A program made the translations under genes and the position numbers. The notes beneath the pieces are model-generated. The model was not told the origin of the DNA and searched no databases. It saw nothing but the letters and a program-made list of their open reading frames with translations. Positions 28,827 through 37,009 of a DNA stretch of 38,351 nt are shown in pieces (position 1 is the first letter of the stretch; every line of letters begins with the position of its first letter). Where the stretch lies: NCBI GenBank assembly GCA_037128595.1, contig JBAXWB010000040.1, positions 1 to 38,351 of the forward strand, in the 5' to 3' direction. The DNA is from a bacterium (GTDB lineage Bacteria > Verrucomicrobiota > Kiritimatiellia > CAIKKV01 > CAITUY01).

Positions 28827-31213
28827 TCGGCCACCAGGTCGGGCAGGATCGCCTTGGCCATTTCCTCAAGACTGGGGCTGCCATGCAGGGCATCTTTAAG
28901 ATACTTGACCGCCTGCGCCTTGGCCTTTTCATTCCCCCCGAAGGCCTCGTGTATGTAGAACGCCACCGCAAAGAAATGCTGCGACTGCTCATGGCGGTTC
29001 ATGCCGCCCTTATCAATGTAATATTTGATAAAACGCATCATCTGCCCCGCAGGCACCGCTTCCCAGGGGTACTGCGCATCACGCGTGATCACCTTGGCCT
29101 CATCTGCGCCCAGGATATCCTTGCTCCCCAGCCAGCCGAAGCGGTAGCCGGTATCGGGATTGGCCTTCACATCGGCTTTGATCCCTTCAATGATGACCCC
29201 CTTCATGTCGACCATCATTTTGTAGGCCTTGACCATATGCCGCCCCCTGGCTTTACCCTCGGGCGTCTGGAGTGACTTGGTCGCCTGCTCAATGAGCTCG
29301 AGGGCCGGGGCGAATCTCTGTTGCTGCACCAGCTCCCCGCACGTTTTGCGACTGTCGGCAAGGGCGGTCATATCCACCTGGATTTTCGCCTGTTTCTCCG
29401 CTTCCTGTTTCTCAGTAGCCAGTCGCTCCGCCTCCGCCTTTTCCTGGACCGCTTTTTCCCGGGCGGTTTTTTCCGCAACGTCCGCGGATACCAGCAGGGC
29501 CGACTGAACCGCCTTTGAATACCGGTGAAGCAGGGGGGCCATTGACTCCCCCCCTTTTTGAATTTTCGCCATTTCGTCCGCCACCGATTTATGAAGATCC
29601 GCCACGTGGCCGGGAATATTGGTCAGGGTCGAGACGGCCGCCATCGCCATGTCGGAATTGGTGGCCGTCATAATCACCTTGCGCTGGGTGGCCACGTTTT
29701 CCAGGATGCCCTTCAACTCCGTGTTCGCACCGGCCATCGGACCGGCCATAAATTGGGCCGCCGAAGCCGCCACCGCCGAGGCATTGGAACCGGCGTCCAC
29801 CCACTCCGCCGCCTCCGTCAATACCGCTGCCCCGGTCGCCACCATCGAGACCATTTGCTGGGCATTAGAGCCCCACATTTCCACCATGATCACGCGATTG
29901 GAAAAATCACCGGCAATCGGCTGAAGCTCCTTCAAGATCTGGTCCGCACTTTTGAGCGCCTTGGCCACCTGTGCCCGGGCTTTTCCCGCTTCGGTCTTCT
30001 GGTCCTTAGCCGCCTTGTAGGCAACCCCTCCGCCAATGGCACCCGCCAGTACGCACACCCCCACCACACTCCAAAGGACCGCTTTCCAATGCCGGAACGG
30101 GGGTTTGGCATCCTCGGGAACCGGCTCCACCATGCCGGAATGGGAGATGGACCCGGATACGTTGGCCGTCATAGCCGCTGTCGTCCCCGAGCCTTTCTTC
30201 TTGGTCAGGACAAATTTCCCCCCTTTTTTCACCGTTTGCGGCCCATGCTCCACCGGGGGCGCTAACGAGGCCAACACCCGCCGGAGGTCCGACATCAGGG
30301 AGTTGTAATTCGGATACCGCTTCTGGGGCTCTGCTTCCAGCATCCTGGCCACAATCCCCTCAACCTCGTGATTGACTCCGGGCCGGAACGTATGCAGTGG
30401 CGGGGCCGGTTCTTTAAGGCGGGCCTTCACCACATCCATCGGCGTTTCACCCTCAAAGGGCGGCTTCAGGGCTAGGGCATGAAACAGGGTTCCCCCCAGG
30501 CTGTAAATATCCGACCTCGCATCCGCCGGATGCCCGCGGAGCTTTTCAGGCGCAATGTAATAGGGCGTCCCCCAAATTCCTTTGGCGGTGCCACCCTCCG
30601 CCTTGGCTTTGAATTGCGCCAGGCCGAAATCCACCACCTTGGCCACGCCATTATTATCGAGCAAAATGTTTTCAGGCTTAACATCACCATGAATCAGACT
30701 GATGGCGGCCGCCGCATTCAGGCCCTCGGCCACATCGACGGCGATCTTGAAGATCAGGGCTTCATTCAGGAGTTCGCCCTTGGCAATCATATGGTCCAGA
30801 CGCCCGCCTTCAAGCAGCTCCATCACCAGATAGGGCTGTCCATGGGCCACACCAAAGGAATAGATCTGGACAATATTGGGATGATTCAAGGCGGCGGCGG
30901 CCTGTGCCTCACGCCGGAAGGTCTCCACGAACTCGGGGTTCCCTCCGAAACTGGACTGCATGACCTTGACCGCTACCCATCGATTGAGCCCCACATCATG
31001 CCCGCGATAGACCGCACCCATCCCCCCTTTGCCGAGCAGGTCAACCAGAACAAAGGAGCCCAGCTTGCCGGGGACCCCCTGCTGAGTCCCGCATTCAGGG
31101 CACGCAATCTGGGTGAAGGTCGGCAGGCCGGAAATATCCATCAAATGGCCGCACTTGATGCAGGAGGTTTCCGGCATCGGATCCGTAATAATTTCTGACG
31201 AACTTGGTACCAT
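28823..31213 (-). CDS. Membrane-anchored Ser/Thr protein kinase with N-terminal zinc ribbon
   Basis: A protein of 796 residues. Residues 18-41 form a zinc ribbon with two CxxC pairs (CIKCG and CPECG). The kinase domain (about 52-315) has GKGGMGAVYRG, Lys83 in VAVKVM, HGDVKPENILLD with catalytic Asp177, DFGLA (Asp195) and the APE motif (YYIAPEKL). The usual HRD Arg is Gly, making it a non-RD kinase, which often needs no activation-loop phosphorylation. One transmembrane helix (about 377-397) places the C-terminal ~400 residues outside. That part includes an Ala/Glu/Lys-rich coiled coil (near 590-640) and an unrecognised globular end. Its target is unknown. Confidence 0.88.
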   Translation of the reverse strand: MVPSSSEIITDPMPETSCIKCGHLMDISGLPTFTQIACPECGTQQGVPGKLGSFVLVDLLGKGGMGAVYRGHDVGLNRWVAVKVMQSSFGGNPEFVETFRREAQAAAALNHPNIVQIYSFGVAHGQPYLVMELLEGGRLDHMIAKGELLNEALIFKIAVDVAEGLNAAAAISLIHGDVKPENILLDNNGVAKVVDFGLAQFKAKAEGGTAKGIWGTPYYIAPEKLRGHPADARSDIYSLGGTLFHALALKPPFEGETPMDVVKARLKEPAPPLHTFRPGVNHEVEGIVARMLEAEPQKRYPNYNSLMSDLRRVLASLAPPVEHGPQTVKKGGKFVLTKKKGSGTTAAMTANVSGSISHSGMVEPVPEDAKPPFRHWKAVLWSVVGVCVLAGAIGGGVAYKAAKDQKTEAGKARAQVAKALKSADQILKELQPIAGDFSNRVIMVEMWGSNAQQMVSMVATGAAVLTEAAEWVDAGSNASAVAASAAQFMAGPMAGANTELKGILENVATQRKVIMTATNSDMAMAAVSTLTNIPGHVADLHKSVADEMAKIQKGGESMAPLLHRYSKAVQSALLVSADVAEKTAREKAVQEKAEAERLATEKQEAEKQAKIQVDMTALADSRKTCGELVQQQRFAPALELIEQATKSLQTPEGKARGRHMVKAYKMMVDMKGVIIEGIKADVKANPDTGYRFGWLGSKDILGADEAKVITRDAQYPWEAVPAGQMMRFIKYYIDKGGMNRHEQSQHFFAVAFYIHEAFGGNEKAKAQAVKYLKDALHGSPSLEEMAKAILPDLVAD

Positions 31214-31302
31214 GCTTTTTACAAACGTTTATTGTTATTCCTGATCATTTTGCCTAGTATGAATTGATGTGTCTACTGAAATTGATTTCTATTTAAACCA
31301 CT

Positions 31303-32034
31303 ATGAATCCTGTTTGTTTTCATATCGGATCCCACCCCGTCTACTGGTATGGGGTCATGATGGCACTGGCGTTCATGGCCGGACTCCTGCATTGGCAGTG
31401 GCTCGGGCACCGGACCCGGCGTGACACCTCACTGGCCTCTGATCTGGCCTTCTGGCTGATGGTCGGCGGGATTTTGGGGGCCCGAACCGCCTACGTGATA
31501 TCCAATTTCACCTATTTCCGCGCGGCACCCCAGGAGATTATCCGGGTCGATCAGGGCGGCCTGATCTTCTACGGTGGGCTCATTGGCGGCATCCTGGCCT
31601 TTTTCATTCTCACGACCTGGCGCCATCTCAAGGCAAGCGACCTGGCAGACTTCACCGTCACCGCCCTCCCGCTCGGACATGCCCTGGGCCGGGTAGGCTG
31701 TTTCCTGAACGGCTGTTGCGGCGGATGCGAGGCGGCCCCCTCTTCTTTCCTGGCGGCCGGGCTTTCCCATTACCCGGTTCAACTCTATGAAGCCTGCTTC
31801 AATCTGGGGGTCTATGGCCTCCTGACCTGGTATTTCATCAACCGGCGCGGAACGCGCACGGGTTCGGTAGTCGCCCTTTACCTCATGACGTATCCCGTCG
31901 GTCGCTTCCTGCTGGAATTCATCCGGGGCGATGACCGCATGCGTGTCTACGGCGGACTGGATGTGGCCCAACTCATCAGCCTGGCCCTGATCGGGATCGG
32001 AATCGCCCTGTGGGGCTATACCCGGAAAAAATGA
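31303..32034 (+). CDS. lgt: Prolipoprotein diacylglyceryl transferase
   Basis: A protein of 243 residues, short for the family (E. coli has 291). It transfers diacylglycerol from phosphatidylglycerol to the lipobox Cys of prolipoproteins at the inner membrane. Family marks: HPVYWYGVMMALAF at the N-terminus, GGLIFYGGLIGG, the signature GRVGCFLNGCCGG, HYPVQLYEACF and VGRFLLEFIRGDDR. Several transmembrane helices are visible. The stop overlaps the ATG of the next gene (ATGA), so translation is coupled. It is divergent from the kinase gene, with an 89-nt AT-rich gap and no clear SD. Confidence 0.93.
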   Translation: MNPVCFHIGSHPVYWYGVMMALAFMAGLLHWQWLGHRTRRDTSLASDLAFWLMVGGILGARTAYVISNFTYFRAAPQEIIRVDQGGLIFYGGLIGGILAFFILTTWRHLKASDLADFTVTALPLGHALGRVGCFLNGCCGGCEAAPSSFLAAGLSHYPVQLYEACFNLGVYGLLTWYFINRRGTRTGSVVALYLMTYPVGRFLLEFIRGDDRMRVYGGLDVAQLISLALIGIGIALWGYTRKK

Positions 32035-32939
32035 AAGTTACTCCTGATGGCAAAGGCAAGCGGTTGGATGCCTGGCTGAGCCGGGTGGAGCCAGACCTCT
32101 CGCGGGCCCGCATCCAGGAATTGATCCGCACGGGCCATATCACCCTGAACGGGAAACCCGCCAAACCCAGTCAAACCCTCGCCTCCGGACAGGACATCCA
32201 GATCGCGATCCCGCCCCCGGTTGAGATTGACCTCAGGCCGGAAGCCATTCCCCTGGATGTTTTATATGAAGACGCAGATCTGATCGTGATCAATAAGCCG
32301 GCCGGCCTGGTCGTCCATCCCGCCGCAGGACACACCTCGGGCACCCTGGTGAACGCCTTGCTGGCGCATTGCCCCGACCTGTCGGGGATCAACGGGGAGA
32401 AACGTCCGGGGATTGTGCATCGCCTTGATCGCGACACGACGGGCGTGATGGTGGTAGCCAAGCATGAGAAAGCCATGCAGTCACTGTCCCATCAGTTCAA
32501 AGACCGGGAAACCACCAAGGACTATCTGGCACTGGTCTGGGGACACCTGACGCCCTCCGCAGGCCGGACCGAGACGCTGATCGGACGGAATCCCCGTGAC
32601 CGCAAGAAAATGTGTACCCACCCGGATCATGGCCGCAACGCCATTACGAATTACGAAACGCAGGAGATCTTTGCAGACGCCTCCTTACTGCGCGTCCGCA
32701 TTGAAACCGGTCGCACCCACCAGATTCGCATCCATATGGCCCACCTCGGACATTCCATCATCGGGGACCCCTTGTATGGCCGCCCCCGCCACAACGTCCT
32801 GCCGGTCCCCCTCCCTCCCCGCCAGATGCTTCACGCCGCCCGCCTGACCATCACCCATCCCTCGACCGGCGAGGTACTGACGTTTAAGGCCCCGCTTCCG
32901 GAGGACATGAAGCAACTGCTGGCCGCTCTTCGAAAATAG
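32031..32939 (+). CDS. rluD: RluD-type 23S rRNA/large-subunit pseudouridine synthase
   Basis: A protein of 302 residues from ATG 32031, whose ATGA overlaps the lgt stop; an earlier in-frame codon at 32010 lies inside lgt and is not preferred. Residues ~8-60 are an S4 RNA-binding domain (RLDAWLSRVEPDLSRARIQE). The catalytic domain has VINKPAGLVVHPAAGHTSGT, HRLDRDTTGVMVVAK with the catalytic Asp, and ETGRTHQIRIHMAHLGHSII. This is the RluA/RluC/RluD family; RluD-like because of the S4 domain, but the exact target uridines cannot be read from sequence. Confidence 0.88.
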   Translation: MKVTPDGKGKRLDAWLSRVEPDLSRARIQELIRTGHITLNGKPAKPSQTLASGQDIQIAIPPPVEIDLRPEAIPLDVLYEDADLIVINKPAGLVVHPAAGHTSGTLVNALLAHCPDLSGINGEKRPGIVHRLDRDTTGVMVVAKHEKAMQSLSHQFKDRETTKDYLALVWGHLTPSAGRTETLIGRNPRDRKKMCTHPDHGRNAITNYETQEIFADASLLRVRIETGRTHQIRIHMAHLGHSIIGDPLYGRPRHNVLPVPLPPRQMLHAARLTITHPSTGEVLTFKAPLPEDMKQLLAALRK

Positions 32940-32991
32940 CGATTTGCCTGCGCCACATTTCAGAATATATAGATTGAATGGAGGTGGAGTG

Positions 32992-34119
32992 ATGGAAAAC
33001 GAGACATGCTGGATACCGTTTGAGTGCATGGAACGCTTTATCAAAGACGTGTTCATGGGAATCGGCGTCCCGGAACAGGACGCGATCGTCTGCACCGATG
33101 TGCTGATTGCCGCCGATAAACGTGGGATCGACTCACACGGCATCGGCCGGCTGAAACCAATCTATTATGACCGGATCAAGGAAGGCATCCAGAATCCGGT
33201 AACGGAGTTTGAAATCATCCGGGAAGGCCCGACCACCGCCGTCATTGACGGTCATGACGGCATGGGCATGGTCATCGCCAAACGCTCCATGCAGATGGCC
33301 ATCGACAAGGCAAAAAAATACGGCATGGGCATGGTGGCGGTCAGGAACTCGACCCACTACGGCATCGCCGGATATTATGCGCTGATGGCAGCCGGGAACG
33401 ACATGATCGGCATCACCGGCACCAATGCCCGGCCGTCCATTGCCCCGACCTTTGGCGTGGAAAATATGCTGGGCACCAATCCGCTGACCTTCGCCATGCC
33501 GACGGATGAAGCCTTTCCATTCTTCCTGGACTGCGCCACATCGGTTTCACAACGCGGGAAAATTGAAGTCTATGACCGCCTTGATCAAGCGATCCCGCCA
33601 GGCTGGGTCATCGGCGAAGACGGCCAAACCCGTACCGATACCCACCAGATCCTTGACGACCTGATCAAAGGCACCGCCGCACTGACCCCATTAGGCGGTA
33701 TCGGCGAGGAAGGGGGCGGCTACAAGGGATACGGCTATGCCACGGTCGTCGAGATCCTGTCCGCCGCGCTCCAGCAAGGGACCTTCCTGAAAGGCTTGCT
33801 GGGCTTTAGCCCCGACGGCGCCAAGCAACCTTATCATCTGGGCCATTTCTTTATCGCCATCGACATTGCCGCCTTCATCGAACCGGCGGAATTCAAACGC
33901 GCCTCCGGCGAGATCCTGAGGCAACTGCGCCACTCCCATCTCGCCCCCGGGGAACAGCGGATCTACACTGCGGGCGAAAAAGAATATCTGACCTGGCTGG
34001 AGCGCCGCGACAAGGGCGTGCCCGTCAATCCGGTACTGCAGAAACAAATACTGCAGCTCAAACGCGAATTAAATCTGCAGCAGCATGTATTTCCGTTTGA
34101 AACGAAGGCGAATTACTAA
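32992..34119 (+). CDS. Ldh-family (malate/L-lactate/ureidoglycolate type) NAD(P)-dependent dehydrogenase
   Basis: A protein of 375 residues from ATG 32992, which follows GGAGGTGGAG; upstream codons in frame lack support. The Ldh_2 family reduces or oxidises 2-oxo/2-hydroxy acids with NAD(P)H using a fold unlike classical LDH. Signature residues are GIDSHGIGRLK, the catalytic-His-like NSTHYGIAGYYA, TNARPSIAPTFG with GTNPLTFAMPT, and FFLDCATSVSQRGKIEVYDR. The substrate cannot be told from the sequence. It ends just before a complex palindrome and converges with the oxidoreductase gene. Confidence 0.88.
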   Translation: MENETCWIPFECMERFIKDVFMGIGVPEQDAIVCTDVLIAADKRGIDSHGIGRLKPIYYDRIKEGIQNPVTEFEIIREGPTTAVIDGHDGMGMVIAKRSMQMAIDKAKKYGMGMVAVRNSTHYGIAGYYALMAAGNDMIGITGTNARPSIAPTFGVENMLGTNPLTFAMPTDEAFPFFLDCATSVSQRGKIEVYDRLDQAIPPGWVIGEDGQTRTDTHQILDDLIKGTAALTPLGGIGEEGGGYKGYGYATVVEILSAALQQGTFLKGLLGFSPDGAKQPYHLGHFFIAIDIAAFIEPAEFKRASGEILRQLRHSHLAPGEQRIYTAGEKEYLTWLERRDKGVPVNPVLQKQILQLKRELNLQQHVFPFETKANY

Positions 34120-34140
34120 CGGTCCTGAAATAATCCCGAT

Positions 34141-34212
34141 ATCCACTAAAGGTGGATCGCGACCTCTGGGCGCGATTAGCCGCCGCCCGGAGGTCGGCGG
34201 CCACCAGTGGAT
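34141..34212. repeat. Branched palindromic element (copy 2) between convergent genes
   Basis: The outer stem is ATCCACT (34141-34147) with AGTGGAT (34206-34212), extended by GGTGG (34151-34155) with CCACC (34201-34205). Inside are two hairpins: ATCGCG/CGCGAT (34155-34160 and 34170-34175) and GCCGCCG/CGGCGGC (34179-34185 and 34195-34201). In RNA this gives a three-way junction-like fold. The segment 34181-34205, reversed, is 22/25 identical to the arm of the element at 11467-11550. Its position between two convergent genes fits a bidirectional terminator. Confidence 0.7.
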
Positions 34213-34219
34213 GTATAGA

Positions 34220-35257
34220 TTATTTCATGCACTTCGGGGCCACCCACTTGCCTGTCACCGCGCCCTTGTACAGGGCTTCCATGACGGCGGGCCGATAGGC
34301 CGCTTCGCGGACAGGAACCACGCGGGCACTCGCATCCCCGCTGATGGCATTAAGCCAGCTCTCGAAGCCCGAGGGCACAACGGCAGGGAGTAGCTCGTGT
34401 GGCTGGTCATCCTTGATCCCCAGCTTGTCGCATTTGAAGTACAACTTGCCACCGATCACCGCCGCGTGGGCTTCAGTACCGCTAATCATCAGGGAGACAG
34501 GATTGGCGACGTCATCCCAGGCCGCCGCCAGCGTGCCGATGGCCCCATTTTTGAACTTGAGCAGGCCTTCGCCGGTTTCGTCGCAGAAGCCGGACTGGTT
34601 CTGGTAACGCTGGATGCCGGTGTCCACGCAGGCGGTAACGGACTCCACGTCACCCATCAGCCACAACATGATGTCAAGGGAGTGGGTACCCAGATCGCCA
34701 AAGGCCCCCACGCCGGAGATGGACGGGTCGGCCATCCAGCGCCAGTCATCGGCCGGATCTTGAGGCTTGGCGGCAAACCAGTCGCCCAGAGCCCCCGAAT
34801 GGCAGTTGGAGCCGCGAATGCGGGTAATCTTGCCGAACGTCCCCTTTTCCACCTGTTCCTTAAGGAAGAGGTTGGTCGCAAACCCACGCATGAAATAGCC
34901 GGTAGAAAAGATCACCCGGGCTTTTTCAATGGCCTTGGCCATCGCGAAGCTGTCCTTGGCACCCATGCCCAGCGGCTTCTCCACAAACAGGTGCTTCCTG
35001 GATTTTGCGCCCACGGCGACCAGTTCCTGATGGCGGTTCGTCTCGGAGCAAATGACCACCGCCTCAATATCCTTGTCTTTCCATATGTCAGCCGACTCGC
35101 TGACGACAGTCGCGCCCAGATCGGCCGCCCGCTTCTGCGAACGGGCCGGGTTGGAATCCCAGACCTTGGTCACCTTCAGGTTGGAGCGGTTAAGAATCGC
35201 TTTCACAAAGCCCGGGGTATGAATGTGAGCACAGCCGACAAGTCCGATGTTTTTCAT
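34220..35257 (-). CDS. Gfo/Idh/MocA-family oxidoreductase
   Basis: A protein of 345 residues. The N-terminal Rossmann fold starts MKNIGLVGCAHIHTPGFVKA; the usual GxGxxG is altered to GCAHIH, which is seen in some family members. It is followed by the conserved EKPLGMG carrying the catalytic Lys (near residue 96). The C-terminal alpha/beta domain contains GALGDWF, GVGAFGDLGTHSLDIMLWLM with the typical G-x-x-x-D-x-G-x-H-x-x-D pattern, and a substrate-side GDVESV. The family acts on sugars or sugar alcohols with NAD(P). The substrate is unknown. Confidence 0.88.
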   Translation of the reverse strand: MKNIGLVGCAHIHTPGFVKAILNRSNLKVTKVWDSNPARSQKRAADLGATVVSESADIWKDKDIEAVVICSETNRHQELVAVGAKSRKHLFVEKPLGMGAKDSFAMAKAIEKARVIFSTGYFMRGFATNLFLKEQVEKGTFGKITRIRGSNCHSGALGDWFAAKPQDPADDWRWMADPSISGVGAFGDLGTHSLDIMLWLMGDVESVTACVDTGIQRYQNQSGFCDETGEGLLKFKNGAIGTLAAAWDDVANPVSLMISGTEAHAAVIGGKLYFKCDKLGIKDDQPHELLPAVVPSGFESWLNAISGDASARVVPVREAAYRPAVMEALYKGAVTGKWVAPKCMK

Positions 35258-35370
35258 GGCGAGAAAGTGTCAAAACAGCACCAAAAACACAAACACAATG
35301 ATGGTCTATGAAAAACCGCTGCCGAGAAGAAAGGCTTCAGCCTGGTGAAAGTTTAGCAGAATGGCGAGGG

Positions 35371-35399
35371 TTGACTCACTCCACCCAGAGCGGTAATAT
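35371..35399 (+). promoter_or_regulatory. Sigma70-type promoter of the addiction module
   Basis: TTGACT (35371-35376) and TAATAT (35394-35399) are separated by exactly 17 nt, each one base from consensus apart from the -10 order. Transcription would begin near 35406, about 35 nt before the antitoxin ATG and upstream of its CAGGAG. Confidence 0.6.
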
Positions 35400-35440
35400 T
35401 CCCTGCATTATAAGCGGTTCGGCATAAACAGGAGAAAATC

Positions 35441-35662
35441 ATGCTGGCAATTGAAGATGAAATTGCAAATCAAATCCAAGTCCTTTCAGACATTCAAAAG
35501 ATGTCCCTTGTTGACCGGATTCTGATTCAGCTTGATCGGCCAGATCCTTCCATCGACTCAGCTTGGGCGCAAGAAGCACGTCAAAGGTGGAACGCCTATA
35601 AATCCGGGCAGGCGGAGACGGTCTCATACAACGAAGTTATGGCCAAATACCAACGTCAATGA
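35441..35662 (+). CDS. Addiction-module antitoxin component (small helical antitoxin)
   Basis: A protein of 73 residues with a good SD (CAGGAG, 35430-35435) before ATG 35441. The sequence IQKMSLVDRILIQLDRPDPS followed by IDSAWAQEARQRWNAYKSGQ and AETVSYNEVMAKYQ matches the putative addiction module component family (TIGR02574-like): two helices, the WxxExxxR motif and an acidic linker. These antitoxins pair with a ParE/RelE toxin encoded immediately downstream with an ATGA overlap, as here, but the downstream toxin is reduced to a fragment, leaving an orphan antitoxin. Confidence 0.82.
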   Translation: MLAIEDEIANQIQVLSDIQKMSLVDRILIQLDRPDPSIDSAWAQEARQRWNAYKSGQAETVSYNEVMAKYQRQ

Positions 35663-35780
35663 AGCTGCGCCTTATGGGATTGTCTATGGGCAGGATGGCG
35701 ACTGGGTAGTAATTGTGGCCATTGCTCATCTCCACCGTGAACCCCGCTACTGGATTGGGCGTTCCCTCACCTCCCCTTGA
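35659..35780 (+). pseudogene. ParE/RelE-family toxin remnant
   Basis: An ATG overlaps the antitoxin stop (ATGA at 35659-35662), the normal toxin start, but its frame stops after 16 codons. In another frame, APYGIVYGQDGDWVVIVAIA then HLHREPRYWIGR matches the C-terminal third of ParE-like toxins (typically R-F-P-Y-G-[IL]-[VI]-Y ... AVAHxHRxPxYW). About 55 central residues are deleted. The toxin is inactive. Confidence 0.75.
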
Positions 35781-35824
35781 TTTGTGTTGAGAAATTACCC
35801 CATGGAGAGAAAGACTTTAGCCTG

Positions 35825-36898
35825 ATGAAACGCTTAACTGGATGGCTCGGCGGAGTGATCTTATTGCTCGGGATGCCGCTTCTGGGGATCTGGCTGGCAG
35901 GTGGCTCCGTCGCACCCTATCTGGAAATGCCGCCCCGAACCGACTTTGTCTCTCACTCGCCATTTTCATGGCCGGCGTTCTGCGGGTTGGCGGCGTTCAT
36001 CCTCGCCATCATGGGGCCGTTTGTCTGGCGGATCATTTCCTCCTGTCCTTCAACCGTTAAACAACCCATCACCGGCCATTTCCCCTGGTGGGGCTGGCTG
36101 GCCCTGCTCTTCGGCGCACTTCCCTGGGTCATGGCCTGGACCCGCTTCCCTTGGTTCGCGCCCTTCCAGCCCTTTACCTTCACCCCCTTGTGGCTGGCCT
36201 ATATCCTGGTGATGAATGCCCTGGCCTTCCGGCGCATGGGCCGCTCGCCACTGACCGACTCCCCGGGCTCCTTTCTCGCCCTTTTTCCCATCAGTGCCGG
36301 CTTCTGGTGGTTCTTTGAATACCTCAACCGCTTCGTCCAGAATTGGCATTACATCGGCATCGGGCCCCTGACCGCAGAGGAGTATGTGCTGAGGGCGACT
36401 CTCCCCTTCGCGACCGTCCTGCCGGCTTTTGTTGCCACCCGCGCCTGGCTGGCAAGTTTCCCCGGACTGACTTCAGGGCTGGCTAATTGGCGCCCCTTCA
36501 GGGTGCCGCATCCTCGCCGCCTCGCCTGGTTGGCCTTGACCTTCTCCGCCATGGGATTAGCGGGAATCAGTCTCTGGCCTGAATATCTATTCCCCCTGCT
36601 CTGGATCTCGCCCTTGATCGTCATTGGCGCAATCCGTGCACTGAACGGTACACCGACCCTGTTCAACGCCCCCGCTCGTGGCAACTGGCAGCCCCTGCTC
36701 CTGGCAGCCCTCTCCGCCCTGGTCTGTGGCTTCTTCTGGGAGATGTGGAATTTCCTCAGTCTGGAAAAATGGATTTATACAGTGCCCTTTGTTGACCGCT
36801 TCCATATTTTCGAAATGCCACTCCTCGGCTTCGCCGGTTACCTGCCGTTCGGCCTTGAATGCGCCTTGCTCACGGAGTGGATGGACAGTAAGCCGTGA
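35825..36898 (+). CDS. Polytopic membrane protein, unknown function
   Basis: About 357 residues from ATG 35825 (MKRLTGWLGGVILLLGMPLL); an in-frame TTG 16 codons earlier has no SD either. About 8 to 10 hydrophobic segments are visible, e.g. WPAFCGLAAFILAIMGPFVW, WLALLFGALPWVMAW, LWLAYILVMNALAF and LLLAALSALVCGFFWEMW. The end is aromatic and conserved-looking: FFWEMWNFLSLEKWIYTVPF followed by HIFEMPLLGFAGYLPFGLEC. I have no named family for it. It is followed by lysA after about 110 nt, probably under a separate promoter. Confidence 0.7.
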   Translation: MKRLTGWLGGVILLLGMPLLGIWLAGGSVAPYLEMPPRTDFVSHSPFSWPAFCGLAAFILAIMGPFVWRIISSCPSTVKQPITGHFPWWGWLALLFGALPWVMAWTRFPWFAPFQPFTFTPLWLAYILVMNALAFRRMGRSPLTDSPGSFLALFPISAGFWWFFEYLNRFVQNWHYIGIGPLTAEEYVLRATLPFATVLPAFVATRAWLASFPGLTSGLANWRPFRVPHPRRLAWLALTFSAMGLAGISLWPEYLFPLLWISPLIVIGAIRALNGTPTLFNAPARGNWQPLLLAALSALVCGFFWEMWNFLSLEKWIYTVPFVDRFHIFEMPLLGFAGYLPFGLECALLTEWMDSKP

Positions 36899-36948
36899 GC
36901 CATTGGCAACAGGCCGTGCAGCCGCCACCCCCTGGCGCATTCCCCCTT

Positions 36949-36977
36949 TTGACATTCCCAGTCGGTTTTGATAGCTA
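36949..36977 (+). promoter_or_regulatory. Candidate lysA promoter
   Basis: TTGACA (36949-36954) is a perfect -35. With a 17-nt spacer the -10 would be TAGCTA (36972-36977), a weak match. Transcription would start near 36984, which supports ATG 37010 rather than the in-frame codon at 36968 as the lysA start. Confidence 0.45.
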
Positions 36978-37009
36978 TGCACACTCAAAAACGAAAGACA
37001 AAGGAAGCT

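Noticed and set aside
35325-35356. Type IV prepilin-like leader (KKGFSLVK)
   Set aside because: The frame stops two codons later, so no pilin-like protein can follow; probably chance or part of the near-duplicate segment.
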